Position numbers and translations under genes: made by a program. Shown here piece after piece: positions 52,016 through 62,102 of a DNA stretch of 64,000 nt. Source of the DNA: Latrodectus hesperus (lineage: Eukaryota; Arthropoda; Arachnida; Araneae; Theridiidae); NCBI GenBank assembly GCA_037975125.1, contig JAJQOW010000015.1, positions 2,018,303-2,082,302 of the forward strand. Direction: 5' to 3'. Within the stretch, counting starts at the first letter, position 1, and the number at the start of each line of letters is the position of its first letter. The notes beneath the pieces were generated by a model. That model made no database searches. It saw only the letters and a list, made by a program, of their open reading frames with translations, and was not told the origin of the DNA.

Positions 52016-52122
52016 AAATACCACTTGTTGATGGCAGATATCGTTGTCCCGGATGCAGTTATTCATCTCCATGGAGTAGCAATATTAGAAGACATTTTAG
52101 TAAAAGATCTTGTAAATATTGA
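52016..52122 (+). CDS. Alternative 3'-terminal exon F, single C2HC-ending zinc finger
   Basis: A short terminal exon, easy to miss. The 3' splice site (tttttatgtgcacag) ends at 52015. Two bases complete a phase-1 codon, then a 34-residue tail follows with a single finger, CPGCSYSSPW... It reads C-x2-C-x12-H-x5-C, with the final His replaced by Cys, before a stop at 52120-52122. There is no Met anywhere in it, so it can only be an internal or terminal exon. The CSYSS signature and the phase match the first fingers of exons A-D and G. Single or paired fingers with a Cys-ending variant are also known from lola-type isoforms; that comparison is from general knowledge. Alternatively it is a decayed exon that has lost its other fingers. 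Confidence 0.72.
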
Positions 52123-55100
52123 CATATTTGTATTTTTGACTCATTTATTTTAAATTTCCAATTTATTTTAATCTTATATTATGCATACTGAAACTTTTTT
52201 TTGCATCTTTTGAGTTTATTATTTGTATTTTGGTTTCCGATATGAAATATAAACTCAATTTTATTGAAAAAGAGATTTTTATTATCTTGTTTTAAAGAAT
52301 TATATTATTAATTGCAATTAAATTTATTCATTTTGACTAGGAATTGTTTTGTTATTATAAGTAAATTCAAGACTGATTTTTTTTAATATTATGAACGTAA
52401 AAATGCTGAAATTTTGCTTATTATATTAATGTTAGAACTAATGATTAAAACTAAATATTATCTACTTATTTTATGGTTTTAGTGTAAAATTAATTCATAT
52501 AAAAATAAATCTGTCTATCATTTGTTACATTATTTTTGACAAATGTAATACAATGACTAGTACTAAAAATTATAGAAAATATTTTGCAAAAAAACAAATT
52601 CTTAAATTTTTTAAAACATTTTAAAAACTTTTGTCATATGAAATGTAATTGTCTGCAAATATTTTTGTTTAATTGACATTAATATTTTTTATCAATTTCA
52701 TTTTAGTGTTTTCTATTTTAAATGATTCAAGAGTTTGTCTTCTGTATTTTTAGAAAAGTTTTGAGTCTAATTTTTTTAGTTTAGAAAAGAAATTATTTTT
52801 TCCCAATAAAAAATTTAATATTTTTAAAAAGTCAGTATTTTTTTAATGTTAATTTATAAAACAAGTTAAATATGTTGGAAAACTGCCTGAAACAATTAAT
52901 AAATATAATCTTAAACTTTGACGTCTTTTTTTTTTTTTCCTTCCAGTTTATGATTTTATTACAACATTCTCATAAATCTAATTCCTCAGCTAATTTATTG
53001 TATATTAAATTCATAATATGAGAGGATTATGAAGGATGGAGAAACTTTTGAGTGTTCTGTTAATAATTTTTTTGAATTAATTTCATCTGCCACTTTAATT
53101 TTGCAATTCTTATGCAAAACCTTTCCATGTATTTTTTAACTAAATCATAAATATTCTGGCAAAATCCTTCTCAACTTAATCTGAATCTTAACTAGAGTTC
53201 CTTAATGTGTTTGTAATTATTTGCTTTACCATCTAGTTCACATGCAAAATGCTGAATTACTTCATATGGTAAAAATAATGGAAAAGCAGTAAGTTACATC
53301 TAAATTTATTTATCGTGCTCATCATTTAAATAATATGAAATAAAATTTCACATTGTTATGAGTCACGTCATGAGCAAGAATTGTCCTTCTCTGTGAGAAT
53401 TAGAGTCGTTGATTTTATAAGCATTTCCTAAATCATTTTCATTTTGCAAATTAATTTTCCTTGCTCAAATTCTCAAAATGTATTTTCCTTTAGTAAATGT
53501 AATTTTTCTATCTCTACGATAGAGATAGCTTTTTATATATATAATTATTATTATTACAACGAAGCCTGGTGGCTTAGTGGCAGCATTTCATGCACCCATG
53601 ACACAGGTCTGAGGTTTGATCCTCATGCTGGGCAAGGTTGACTCAGCCTTTTATTCCTTCAGTGGGTCAATTAACTGAGTACCAAGCATGCTTGGAAACT
53701 AAACACTGGGCTCTTAAGTTAGGCTGACCACCTAACTGGGACATATGCTTCACACCCCAGGGCTCTCGGTCATGAGAACAGTTATGAGCACTGTAGGCCT
53801 TGGCCCACATGGGCTGTCGTGCCATGGAGTTAAGTAGTTCAGTTATTATTACAACACTGTTATTTCTTAATTTTGAGCTAAGCAGTCTTCAATAATATCT
53901 TCTAATAAAATATTAGCATCCTTTTATTAAGTTTATTTTGTTGTTGCTAATCTCCATCCTAAAAATCTACACCTAAAAAATTTATTCACCCTAAAAAGTC
54001 ATTGACAAAGAAATTATCAAATCTAATAGGTCATCGCAGGACTAACCTTGACACCTAAAATTATGTGTCGGAAAATTATATTTCATGATTTTAGAATGAA
54101 TAACAGCGTTCTTTAATTCTATTACATTACTGTCTTGAATAGTTTAATCTAATTCATTAATTGAAGTAATTATACCTCCCTTTCATTTTAAAGCATGCAG
54201 TTAGGAAATCAAAATCTAAAATGAAAAAAGTCACTCACTTGTAAAATTTTATTTAAATCTAATATTTTGAGGTTTTAACTTTCAGTGGTTACGAAAATAC
54301 TTTCACCATAAATTTCCTTAATTTTATACATACAGGATTAACCCTTAATTATCTACCAACTTTTAACATATTTATATAATTAACATATGGTAAGAGCATA
54401 TTTGTATAATTTGTGTTTGACCGTATCAAATTCAAAATTTATTTTAATAAAAGGAACTAAGTATTTTATCAAAGGGTTAAAAGTTCTGCTTCTGAAATGT
54501 TAACTATGTGTGTTCACTTCAAACAATGTCTGATCAATTTAATTATTGTGATACATAGCTATGTCAGAGCAACTTAATAAGACTGCAGAAAATAATAAAT
54601 AGCAAGTTACTAATTTATTGATAACTAATACGTAGCAACTGCATGAACAGTTCTGAAGATCGCAAATTTATGTAACTAAATTTTAAATGATATTATATGT
54701 ATTTAAATGCTATTGTAATAACTGTAGAATGTTTTCATAACTTCATAAAATAATAGTTTCAAAATATCTGAAAATTGTCTGATATATTTGCCCATAGTGA
54801 ATAATAAAAATTGCAAACTTTTTAATTTTCAATTGTTAATGCTAAAAAGAAAATAATATATAATGTGTCTATTATTGATTTGGTATTTTATCAATCAACA
54901 TAAAACATAAATGTATGACACCAGACATCTTTTTCTACATATCCTTTCTCATGTTAATTTTGTTAGACAAAATGTTAAATTATCGTTGAAATGGCTATCA
55001 TGAAAATAGCTTCCAAGATTTTCTTAACAATTGTAAGTAGTTTTATTTATAATTGAAAAGAATTATTTCTAATATTCGATTTTATTTTTTCGTAATGACA

Positions 55101-55228
55101 ATCCCAATAACTTTAATTTTCAAATAAAGTTGGCAAAAGAATTTTTTATAGATATCCTTAAGTATATAGTTCTTTTTTTTTTTTTTTTTTTTGAAAATTT
55201 ATTGTCCATCTTCCTGGTTATTCCTCAG
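52123..55228. other. AT-rich DNA between exons F and G
   Basis: One SINE B with target duplication; no further exon recognised. A poly-T run lies at 55172-55191 just before exon G. Confidence 0.65.
53561..53842 (+). repeat. tRNA-derived SINE, family B
   Basis: The head (gaagcctggtggcttagtgg) has an A box, and ggtttgatcctc acts as B box. The body holds aactgagtaccaagcatgct. The target duplication TTATTATTACAAC is at 53548-53560 and 53843-53855. Confidence 0.84.
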
Positions 55229-55422
55229 GTGGGTTTGATAGAGCAAGAAGATATCTGTGTTCCTTTTGCCAGTATTCATCCAAGAGTAAACCTGAAGTTT
55301 TGAGACATATTCGCAAACATTCTGATGTCCGACCACATAGATGTAATACTTGTGGCAAAAGATTTTCTCGTCTTGATAATTTGAAGAATCATATTCTCAA
55401 ATTACATGACATTATTGAGTAA
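55229..55422 (+). CDS. Alternative 3'-terminal exon G, two C2H2 zinc fingers
   Basis: Last recognised exon of the array. The 3' splice site (ttattcctcag) ends at 55228, after a long T-tract at about 55172-55191. In phase 1 it encodes GFDRARRYL, then finger 1 of the CQYSS type (C-x2-C-x12-H-x3-H). The linker HSDVRPH leads to finger 2, C-x2-C-x12-H-x4-H. There is no Met in the exon, so it depends on upstream exons. The stop codon TAA (55420-55422) is embedded in a perfect donor, GA|GTAAGT at 55419-55424. The same sequence could therefore end the protein or splice onward in another phase. An AATAAA lies at 55561. DNA binding is inferred from the finger type. Confidence 0.85.
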
Positions 55423-55857
55423 GTATATTTTTCTTTTCATTATGTGTTCCAAAAATTAATTTTATGTAGTTTATTAACTATAATTCATAAGTACTGTTAT
55501 TTTCCATAATAGTTTTTAAAATTGCATAAGTAATTAGGAATTGAAGATAAATGTTGGAGCAATAAAACGAATTTTATTGCATTTATTCTTTTAGTTATTT
55601 AAACAAAGTAAACTTCCCAACCTTTTTATAATTTATGTTAGTATTTCATTTTTAAAACTTTAAAAATCCTATGAATTTAAAACTTTGGTTTAATTTGTAA
55701 TAATTCAAATGTATTTGAAGGTTTCTCCGAAGAAATTTTGGTCTGTGAAAAAAGTAGAATTACAAAATACTTACAAAAATATTCTCATTCTGTATCTGTT
55801 TAATATGCTGGAAACATTGTTTTTGTTGGAAAAAATCCTCAATTTTTGTATAGTTAA

Positions 55858-56850
55858 AATGCCTAGGGGGAAGCTTTTAAGTAAATTTCAAAAAAGCCAA
55901 ATTGTGGCATATAAAAATATGTATGAGAAATCGCAAGACATCTACACTTCAGTCCAAATGCTCTTTCTAACTTCTTGAAAAATCTAAAGTGTCAGAGGAA
56001 AGCAAAGACTGGCAGACTCAAAAAATCGACACCATGTGATCAAAGTAAAATCCTTAAAGAATTTTAAAAGAAACACATTTAAGCATGGAAAAGCACAAGA
56101 CACAGCTGGAATCACATGTAACTAGAAGAACAGTTTACAACTATGTAAAAATATTGGTAACCTTCATATTTAAGAAAAGAGAGCACCATCCTTAATGGAA
56201 AGAAAGACACGTTGAGTGTTGGTTACAGTAGGCCAAAGAACATATGTCTTGAAGCTTCAAATGGACTTCAGTTATTTTTTTCTGATGGAAAAAATATCAA
56301 TTTGGAGGGTCCAGACTGTTATCAATATTATTGGCATTGTTTGGATACATGAAAAAAATTATTCTACCAAACAGGTGGAAGAGGTAGTTCAGTGGTTTGA
56401 ATAGCTGTTGGATATGGTGGCAAGACCAATCTGGTGTTTCTGGATTAAAAGCAGAAACACACAGATTACATTCAAATTTCGTAAAAAAAAATAAAAATAA
56501 ATAAAATAAAAAAAGCGGAGAAAGTTTGATATTTCAGCAAGGGTGAGCAAGTTTGATATTTCATCAATTCACATCACCAATGGCATAGAAAATTGGTTTG
56601 AAACAAATAATGTTTCGGTTTTGCTATAGTCTGCTGAAAGTATAGACCTCAATATTGCTGAAACTCAGTAATTGTTCGGATATTTTACACCAGGAACAAG
56701 CAATGTGAATCTTCGGTCGAACTTTGTAAAGCTTTGAATTTTGTTTGGGACAATTTTTATCAAACTGAAATTCAAGACTAATATGATTCAATTCCAAGTA
56801 TTCCTTGAAGTAATTAAAACAAATGGCAGAAAAATTCCTTATTAATAAGA
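55858..56850 (+). pseudogene. Tc1/Tc3-like transposase relic
   Basis: The start MPRGKLLSKFQKSQIVAY at 55858 matches the N-terminal helix-turn-helix of Tc3-type transposases. After several shifts, SFKWTS, IFSDGKNINLEGPDCYQYYW (56270-56340) matches the block around the first catalytic Asp (FSDEKKFNLDGPDG in the family). VGYGGKTNLVFLD follows at about 56410. Traces near 56560-56830 fit the region with the second and third acids and the C-terminal helix (SELCKALNFVWDNF-like). Stops and indels are frequent, and no terminal inverted repeats were recognised. The family is known; the copy is inactive. Confidence 0.8.
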
Positions 56851-57545
56851 CTCATTATTTAGAAGTATCCTAGTTCTTTCACACAGTATGATGTGGTTAA
56901 AACTAACTTTTAATTGTAATTAACAAGAACTTTCTTTTATTTCATGTTACATATGTATTTCTTAGGTTATATTTATAAATTACTAGTAAGTTGTTAAATT
57001 TTAGAGTGATATGTGAATCTATATTTGAATATAAAATTAACAAAACAATTGTTTCACATAATTTAAAGATTATTACTTAACATTTAAAAGTTATATAAAA
57101 TAAACCGTAGAACATTTTTAAAAAAAGTTATTTTGATTATTATATACGAAGTTCTATTAACTTTAAAAAATATTTTAATGCACAAAAGAAAATCATATTT
57201 TTATAAATAAGATAGACAGTAAAAAAACATTTACATTATATAAAGAATCAACCATTGGAAAGAATTAAATGTTTGTCATCGAGAATTTATGCAATGAATA
57301 AATGTAGGTGATTTATTTTTCCCTTATTTATGAGTTTCCCTTCAATGTTAGCAATCCAAGTTCATATAATCTTGAAAACTTGTAAAAATCAAGGATTATT
57401 TACAAGGCTTTAGAAATTCTCATTTTAGGCTGACTCCATGGAAATATGAATAATTCGTAGACATATTTAATTTCGTTTTTAGATATTAGTCTTATTTTAG
57501 AAAATTGTAATCAATCCATTAGTTATTTAGTTCAATTTTTAGTCA

Positions 57546-57581
57546 TTTCAAAGCTATGACAATTATGTCATAGCTTTGAAA
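57546..57581. repeat. Perfect 16-bp inverted repeat, 4-bp loop
   Basis: Arms tttcaaagctatgaca and tgtcatagctttgaaa flank the loop atta. It lies 110 bp upstream of the TA tract that holds the mariner. Confidence 0.6.
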
Positions 57582-57617
57582 CAGACTTTAGCAAACAGAT
57601 TTTGACTACAAAATGTG

Positions 57618-57645
57618 TGTGTATATATATATGTCTGTCTGTATG

Positions 57646-57690
<45 letters not shown>
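57618..57690. repeat. (TA)n tract, left of the mariner
   Basis: Interrupted TA/TGTC tract, then pure TA up to the left terminal repeat of the mariner. Confidence 0.95.
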
Positions 57691-57692
<2 letters not shown>

Positions 57693-59025
57693 CAAGGGCT
57701 ATTCAGAAAGTAGTGAAGTTTCTGTCTGACGCCTATAGGCGCGCGTCGATCATGTATGTTTTGGTGTGCGCGTGCTCAGAGCTTCAGTTGGCATCCAGCC
57801 ATCAGAACAAGAACATCTCAGCGATGCCCGTTTTCCCAATATTTCAATTTAAAATGTATGCTGCAATTTCAAATCCCGCCAGTTGTGAAGTGCGGTCAGT
57901 AATAACGGTTTTTGTTAGCAAAAACGTAAAACCGATGGAAATTCATCGGCAACTGTTCGAAGTGTATGGCAACGACGTAATGACTGAAAATTCAGTGCAA
58001 AACTGGTGTATCCGTTTTAAAAATGGCCGAACTAACGTGCATGAGGAAGAGAGGAGTGGACGCCCGAGCATTGTGACAGACGATCTGAGTTGCCAAAGTT
58101 GATGAGAAGATTTGTGAAAACCATCGCTTCACAATAACAGAGCTTTTGGTTTGCTTCCCACAAGTTTCACGGACTTTGTTGTTGGAAATTGTGACTCACA
58201 AACTTGGCTACCATGAATTTTGTGCAAGATGGGTGCCAAAAATGCTTACAGACCTCCATAAAGGTCAGCGAATGGAAGCAGCCTTAACATTTCTTGAGGC
58301 CTACCACACACATGGTGATTCTTTACTGGATCGAATCGTAACTGGTGATAAGACGTGGTTGAAGCACGTCAATTGCAAGACAAATTTGCAGTCCATGGAA
58401 GTGGTGGAACACAAGTTCCCCCAAAAAACCAAAAAAATTTTTGGAAACCTTGTCAGAGCGAGGAAGATTATGGCTACTGTTTTTCGGGATGGGCAAGGTG
58501 TGCTGCTTATTGAGTTTCTCGAGCGTGGTGCAACAATCAACTCTGATCGGTACTGCCAAACATTGTGCAAACTTAGAAGAGCAGTGCAAAACAAGCGCTG
58601 AGGAAAGTTATCATCAAAAATTTTGTTTTTTAACAACAATGCCCGATCTCACACAGCAAATCGAACTGCAGAACTTCTTGGCTCATTCAAATGGGAGATT
58701 TATCCACATCCAGCCTACAGTCCCGACCTAGCACCGAGTGATTTTCACTTGTTCCTGAAGATGAAGAACTGGCTAGTGACACAGCGTTTTGATGACGACG
58801 ACGAGCTCCGGGTGTGCGTCACTGAGTGGCTGAGATCGCAGGCAGCGGATTTTTATGACGGAATTTTGAAGCTTGTCCACCACTACGATAAGTGCCTTAA
58901 TTTGTTTGGTGACTATGTAGAAAAGTAGCATTTTAGCCACTCTTTCAGATGTACATAATAAAAGAATTTTCCTGTACCTAGCTTTTGTTCTATTACAAAG
59001 CGTTCCTCACTTTCTGAATAACCCT

Positions 59026-59030
<5 letters not shown>
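57691..59030 (+). mobile_element. mariner element inserted in a TA microsatellite
   Basis: Terminal inverted repeats are clear: ACAAGGGCTATTCAGAAAGT at the left and the inverse of ACAAGGGTTATTCAGAAAGT at the right. About 1.34 kb lies between them, the usual size for mariner. Both outer flanks are (TA)n tracts (57645-57687 and 59030-59064). This fits insertion at a TA dinucleotide. The interior holds a transposase pseudogene. Confidence 0.9.
57854..58928 (+). pseudogene. mariner transposase, frameshifted, missing a catalytic Asp
   Basis: The best family start is ATG 57854, since the usual mariner lead is short. The helix-turn-helix region is intact (EIHRQLFEVYGNDVM, then RFKNGRTNVHEEERSGRPSI). 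After DDL, near 58090, the frame shifts. The next frame carries the WVPKML linker motif (from 58230) and VTGDKTW, the first catalytic Asp. A TGA at 58599-58601 replaces a likely Arg codon. The same frame continues with NNARSHTANRTAELL, where the family's HDNARPH has become NNNARSH, so the second catalytic Asp is Asn. It ends with YSPDLAPSDFHLF, the third Asp, 34 residues on (DD34D), and FGDYVEK before the stop. The copy is dead but young enough to read nearly end to end. Confidence 0.9.
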
Positions 59031-59071
<41 letters not shown>

Positions 59072-59080
59072 TATATAAAA
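59031..59080. repeat. (TA)n tract, right of the mariner
   Basis: TA repeat starting immediately after the right terminal repeat; with the left tract it marks the microsatellite the element entered. Confidence 0.95.
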
Positions 59081-59888
59081 TGTTCTGATCATATGGTATT
59101 AAGAATAAAGATCTTTTGGCTGTAAAATGGTGCAAAATCACAGAACTGTCACTAGGAAAAGGCAATCTATCACAGTTAATTACAGAATTTGAAGTTTTGT
59201 TAAAAACTTTAACCTTATCAAAATTTTTTAATAAAATTAAACTGTGTTTCTCATATTGAATCTTTTATTAAGTGAATTACAATTCTGATGTGATTGTAAT
59301 TTGGGAGTTTCATTTAAAAACAAAATTTACATTATTTATGTAACAATTGTCTTCATCTCAATTAGAATAAGGAGATAATTAAGAACATTTTGCGAACTTT
59401 AGTATTCTGTTTTCTAGAGCATTTTGTAATTTCAGAGGAAAAAATTACTATCTGTTCAATTATAATAAAGCAAAAAATTGGATAATATTGGGCATAATGA
59501 CTATTTAAATTCAGATCAGTAAAAAAAATATTTTCTAATGAAAAGTTTTTTTATAGTTAAATTGGAACCACTAATAATCATTTACAGAAATGTAATAAAA
59601 AAACATTAAATAATTTTTTTAAATATGCAAGAACTTTATGAAAAAGATTTTATTGGTGTGTAAAAAGTGTAGTTTAGCTTTCTTAGCCAACCTAAAAAGC
59701 ATTTTTACTATGTTTATTGCTTTTTATTTCTAAATTGGCAATAATTTTATTTTGTTATTCTCACTGTTTTGAATTGATTTATTTGTTGAAGTTTAATATC
59801 TATTGGAGGATTTAAATTTGCAATAGCTTTTTTAGTTCCTTTTGATTGTAACATATATTTATTAGTAAAAAGTTTATTAGAATTGTTT

Positions 59889-60235
59889 GGAACCACGGTA
59901 GCTTAGTGGGTAGGGCTTCCGTTCGTAAGGGTGGGGTTCGATTCCCAATGCCGCCAAAGACCCACCGAGTCCATGCGATATACCTGCTCTTTAAACTGTG
60001 GAATCGAAAGTCCTGTGGTCGGTCGTTGAGCAGTTATCATGGGTCCAAAGGTCTGGAAAAAATTTCCTGTCCTTTCACATCAATGTCATAACTGAGGGAG
60101 TGGATCCTCTGATGGTGCCATCTATTGGAGGGTTTGAAGAGCAAAGTCATACTTTCACCTTCGTTGTGCTCTGGTTAAATTTTGCATAACCAAGGCATAG
60201 TAAGCTTGGCTTGTCCAAGTGTCATTAGTAACAAC
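59889..60235 (+). repeat. tRNA-derived SINE, family C, plus strand
   Basis: The head ggaaccacggtagcttagtg and B box ggggttcgattccc are clear. The body includes tgagcagttatcatgg and gcaaagtcatactttcacc. The target duplication AGAATTGTTT is at 59879-59888 and 60236-60245. A short open frame inside it is not a gene. Confidence 0.82.
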
Positions 60236-61011
60236 AGAATTGTTTCATTTCAAGTGAGTTTCACAGTAACTATATTTCATGCTTTCATATGAGTGATTTA
60301 AAAAAAATTTGTAAACACTTAAAAAATTAAATAATTGCAGACATTAAGGAGGAATTTGTTTGAATTATAAATCGTTTTGATTTCAATGACAAAGAAATTA
60401 ATAAAAAGTATGTCCACACACACACACACATTGCTATATTTTGTAACATAAAATATGTTTCTTGTTTAGACTATTAAATTTTAAAATGCAGGAAGTTCTT
60501 TAAAGAGAGAGAATATGCATTAGATAAATGCATATAAAATTGAAAGGATTAAGATTATTTTGTAGCCTTATAGAAAAGAATAGTAGAATAATTTAGTCAT
60601 TAATTTATAATGTGGCTTTATAGGTTCATCTACACTTTCAAAATTTAATTGAAGGCTATTTTGATCTTATTAAATATCGAACTTCTTTTTTAATTTACTA
60701 TTAAATGGACATCATTAATTTTCTCTTAAGAAGATAATTTACATTTGTTATATATTTTCAGAGTAAACTATTTTCTAAAAAATTTCCCAAAAACAAAAAA
60801 TTGAAAAAACTTTTTAAAAAAATTTATTTTTTTGATAATCAGTGTGATCTTTTGCATACTGTAAAATCATGTTTCATATTCTTAATGATGATGTAATTAT
60901 TAATATCAGTTCTTAGTGAAAAAGTCTTGTATAGAGCTTTGCTTGAGAAAAGCCTTTATTTTAGTATGAAATTGTATTAGATCAATTATCAACTCATCTA
61001 TAAAAGTTGTT

Positions 61012-61341
61012 GTTACTTATAACACTTAGACAAGCCAAGCTCATAAACCGAGAGCTACGAAATTAAATCAGAAGGGTGTATCTTTCATTTAATCAGAGTA
61101 CCGCAAAGGTGAAAGTATGACTTTGCTCAAAGACTCCTCTGATAGATGGCATCACGAGAGTATCCGCTTCCACAATTTTGACTTTGATCTGAAGGGGGAG
61201 AAAAAATTTTCCAGACCATTATATCCATGGTAACTGCTCAATGACTGACCGCAGGTACTCTGTGGGTCTTTATCGTTGTTAGGAATCGAACCCAGCCCTT
61301 CCAGATAGAAGTCTATGCCCTAACCACTAGACTACAATGGC
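61012..61341 (-). repeat. SINE family C, minus strand
   Basis: Reverse copy of the family seen at 59889: ggaatcgaaccc (inverse B box), gtaactgctcaatgactgac and gaaagtatgactttgctc are shared. The target duplication CATCTATAAAAGTTGTT is at 60995-61011 and 61342-61358. With the plus copy it forms an inverted pair about 0.8 kb apart. Confidence 0.84.
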
Positions 61342-61907
61342 CATCTATAAAAGTTGTTTTATAAATGACTTGATAAAAACTATAGAAAAAATACAATGGG
61401 AAGTAATTATAATATGAAAAGATTACTTTTAAGAAAGGAAAAACGGAAATTTATTTTAAAATTTAAAAAAGGTAGGAATATATTTTTGAAAATGGCTCAA
61501 ACTTTTACAGAAAACTGCGATCAAATATATGTGAATTTAAAAAGAATTTACTTTCATAAATTCTGTTTTAATGTGTTTAAGTTTTTGAGTAATATAGTTT
61601 TCTCTGAATTTTTTCCTGTTAATACTAATAGCTCTAATTATATATTTTATAATTAAAAGTAAAAAAAAGTGAAATGGATAAGCTGTGGGGAAGATAGTTT
61701 CCTTCATAGAAGTTGATCATAGAAGCTATTTTTGGTGGCCTTGTAAAAAAATTTTGTGTCATTAAAAATCTAGAAAATTTATTTTATTTTGAAAAAAAAT
61801 TTTAATGTCAGAATTTGATAAAATAAGATCTTTATTTTTTAATATTTGCCACACTCCTCCCATCTACATAAAAAAATTTTCTTTTATTTCATTTTTGTTT
61901 TCTTCTA

Positions 61908-62102
61908 TTTTAATTGAATGGTTAGCGTTTTGCCTTCAATTCAATGTGTCTGAGCAAATACCTAAGTGAATAATACTCTAGCTTTTGTTTTAACTGTTTA
62001 TAACTTTTGCTGTTTATTGTGGTTCAAACTGCACTTTTTAAACTATAAATCCTGGTTAGCCCTCATGTAAAGATAATGTCTTGAGAAATTCAATTAATCA
62101 AA
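61908..62102 (+). repeat. SINE family A, strongly decayed
   Basis: Traces gaatggttagcgttttgcctt, gtggttcaaactgcac, aactataaatcctggttagc and a caattaatcaaa tail appear in family order, with an insertion in the middle. Confidence 0.5.

Noticed and set aside
58301..58639. Minus-strand frames in the mariner
   Set aside because: Antisense shadows of the transposase.
59906..60189. Two short open frames on the plus strand
   Set aside because: They lie wholly inside a SINE with target duplication.
61396..61656. 86-codon plus-strand frame
   Set aside because: Lys/Phe/Asn-rich, no recognisable domain; probably chance in AT-rich sequence.
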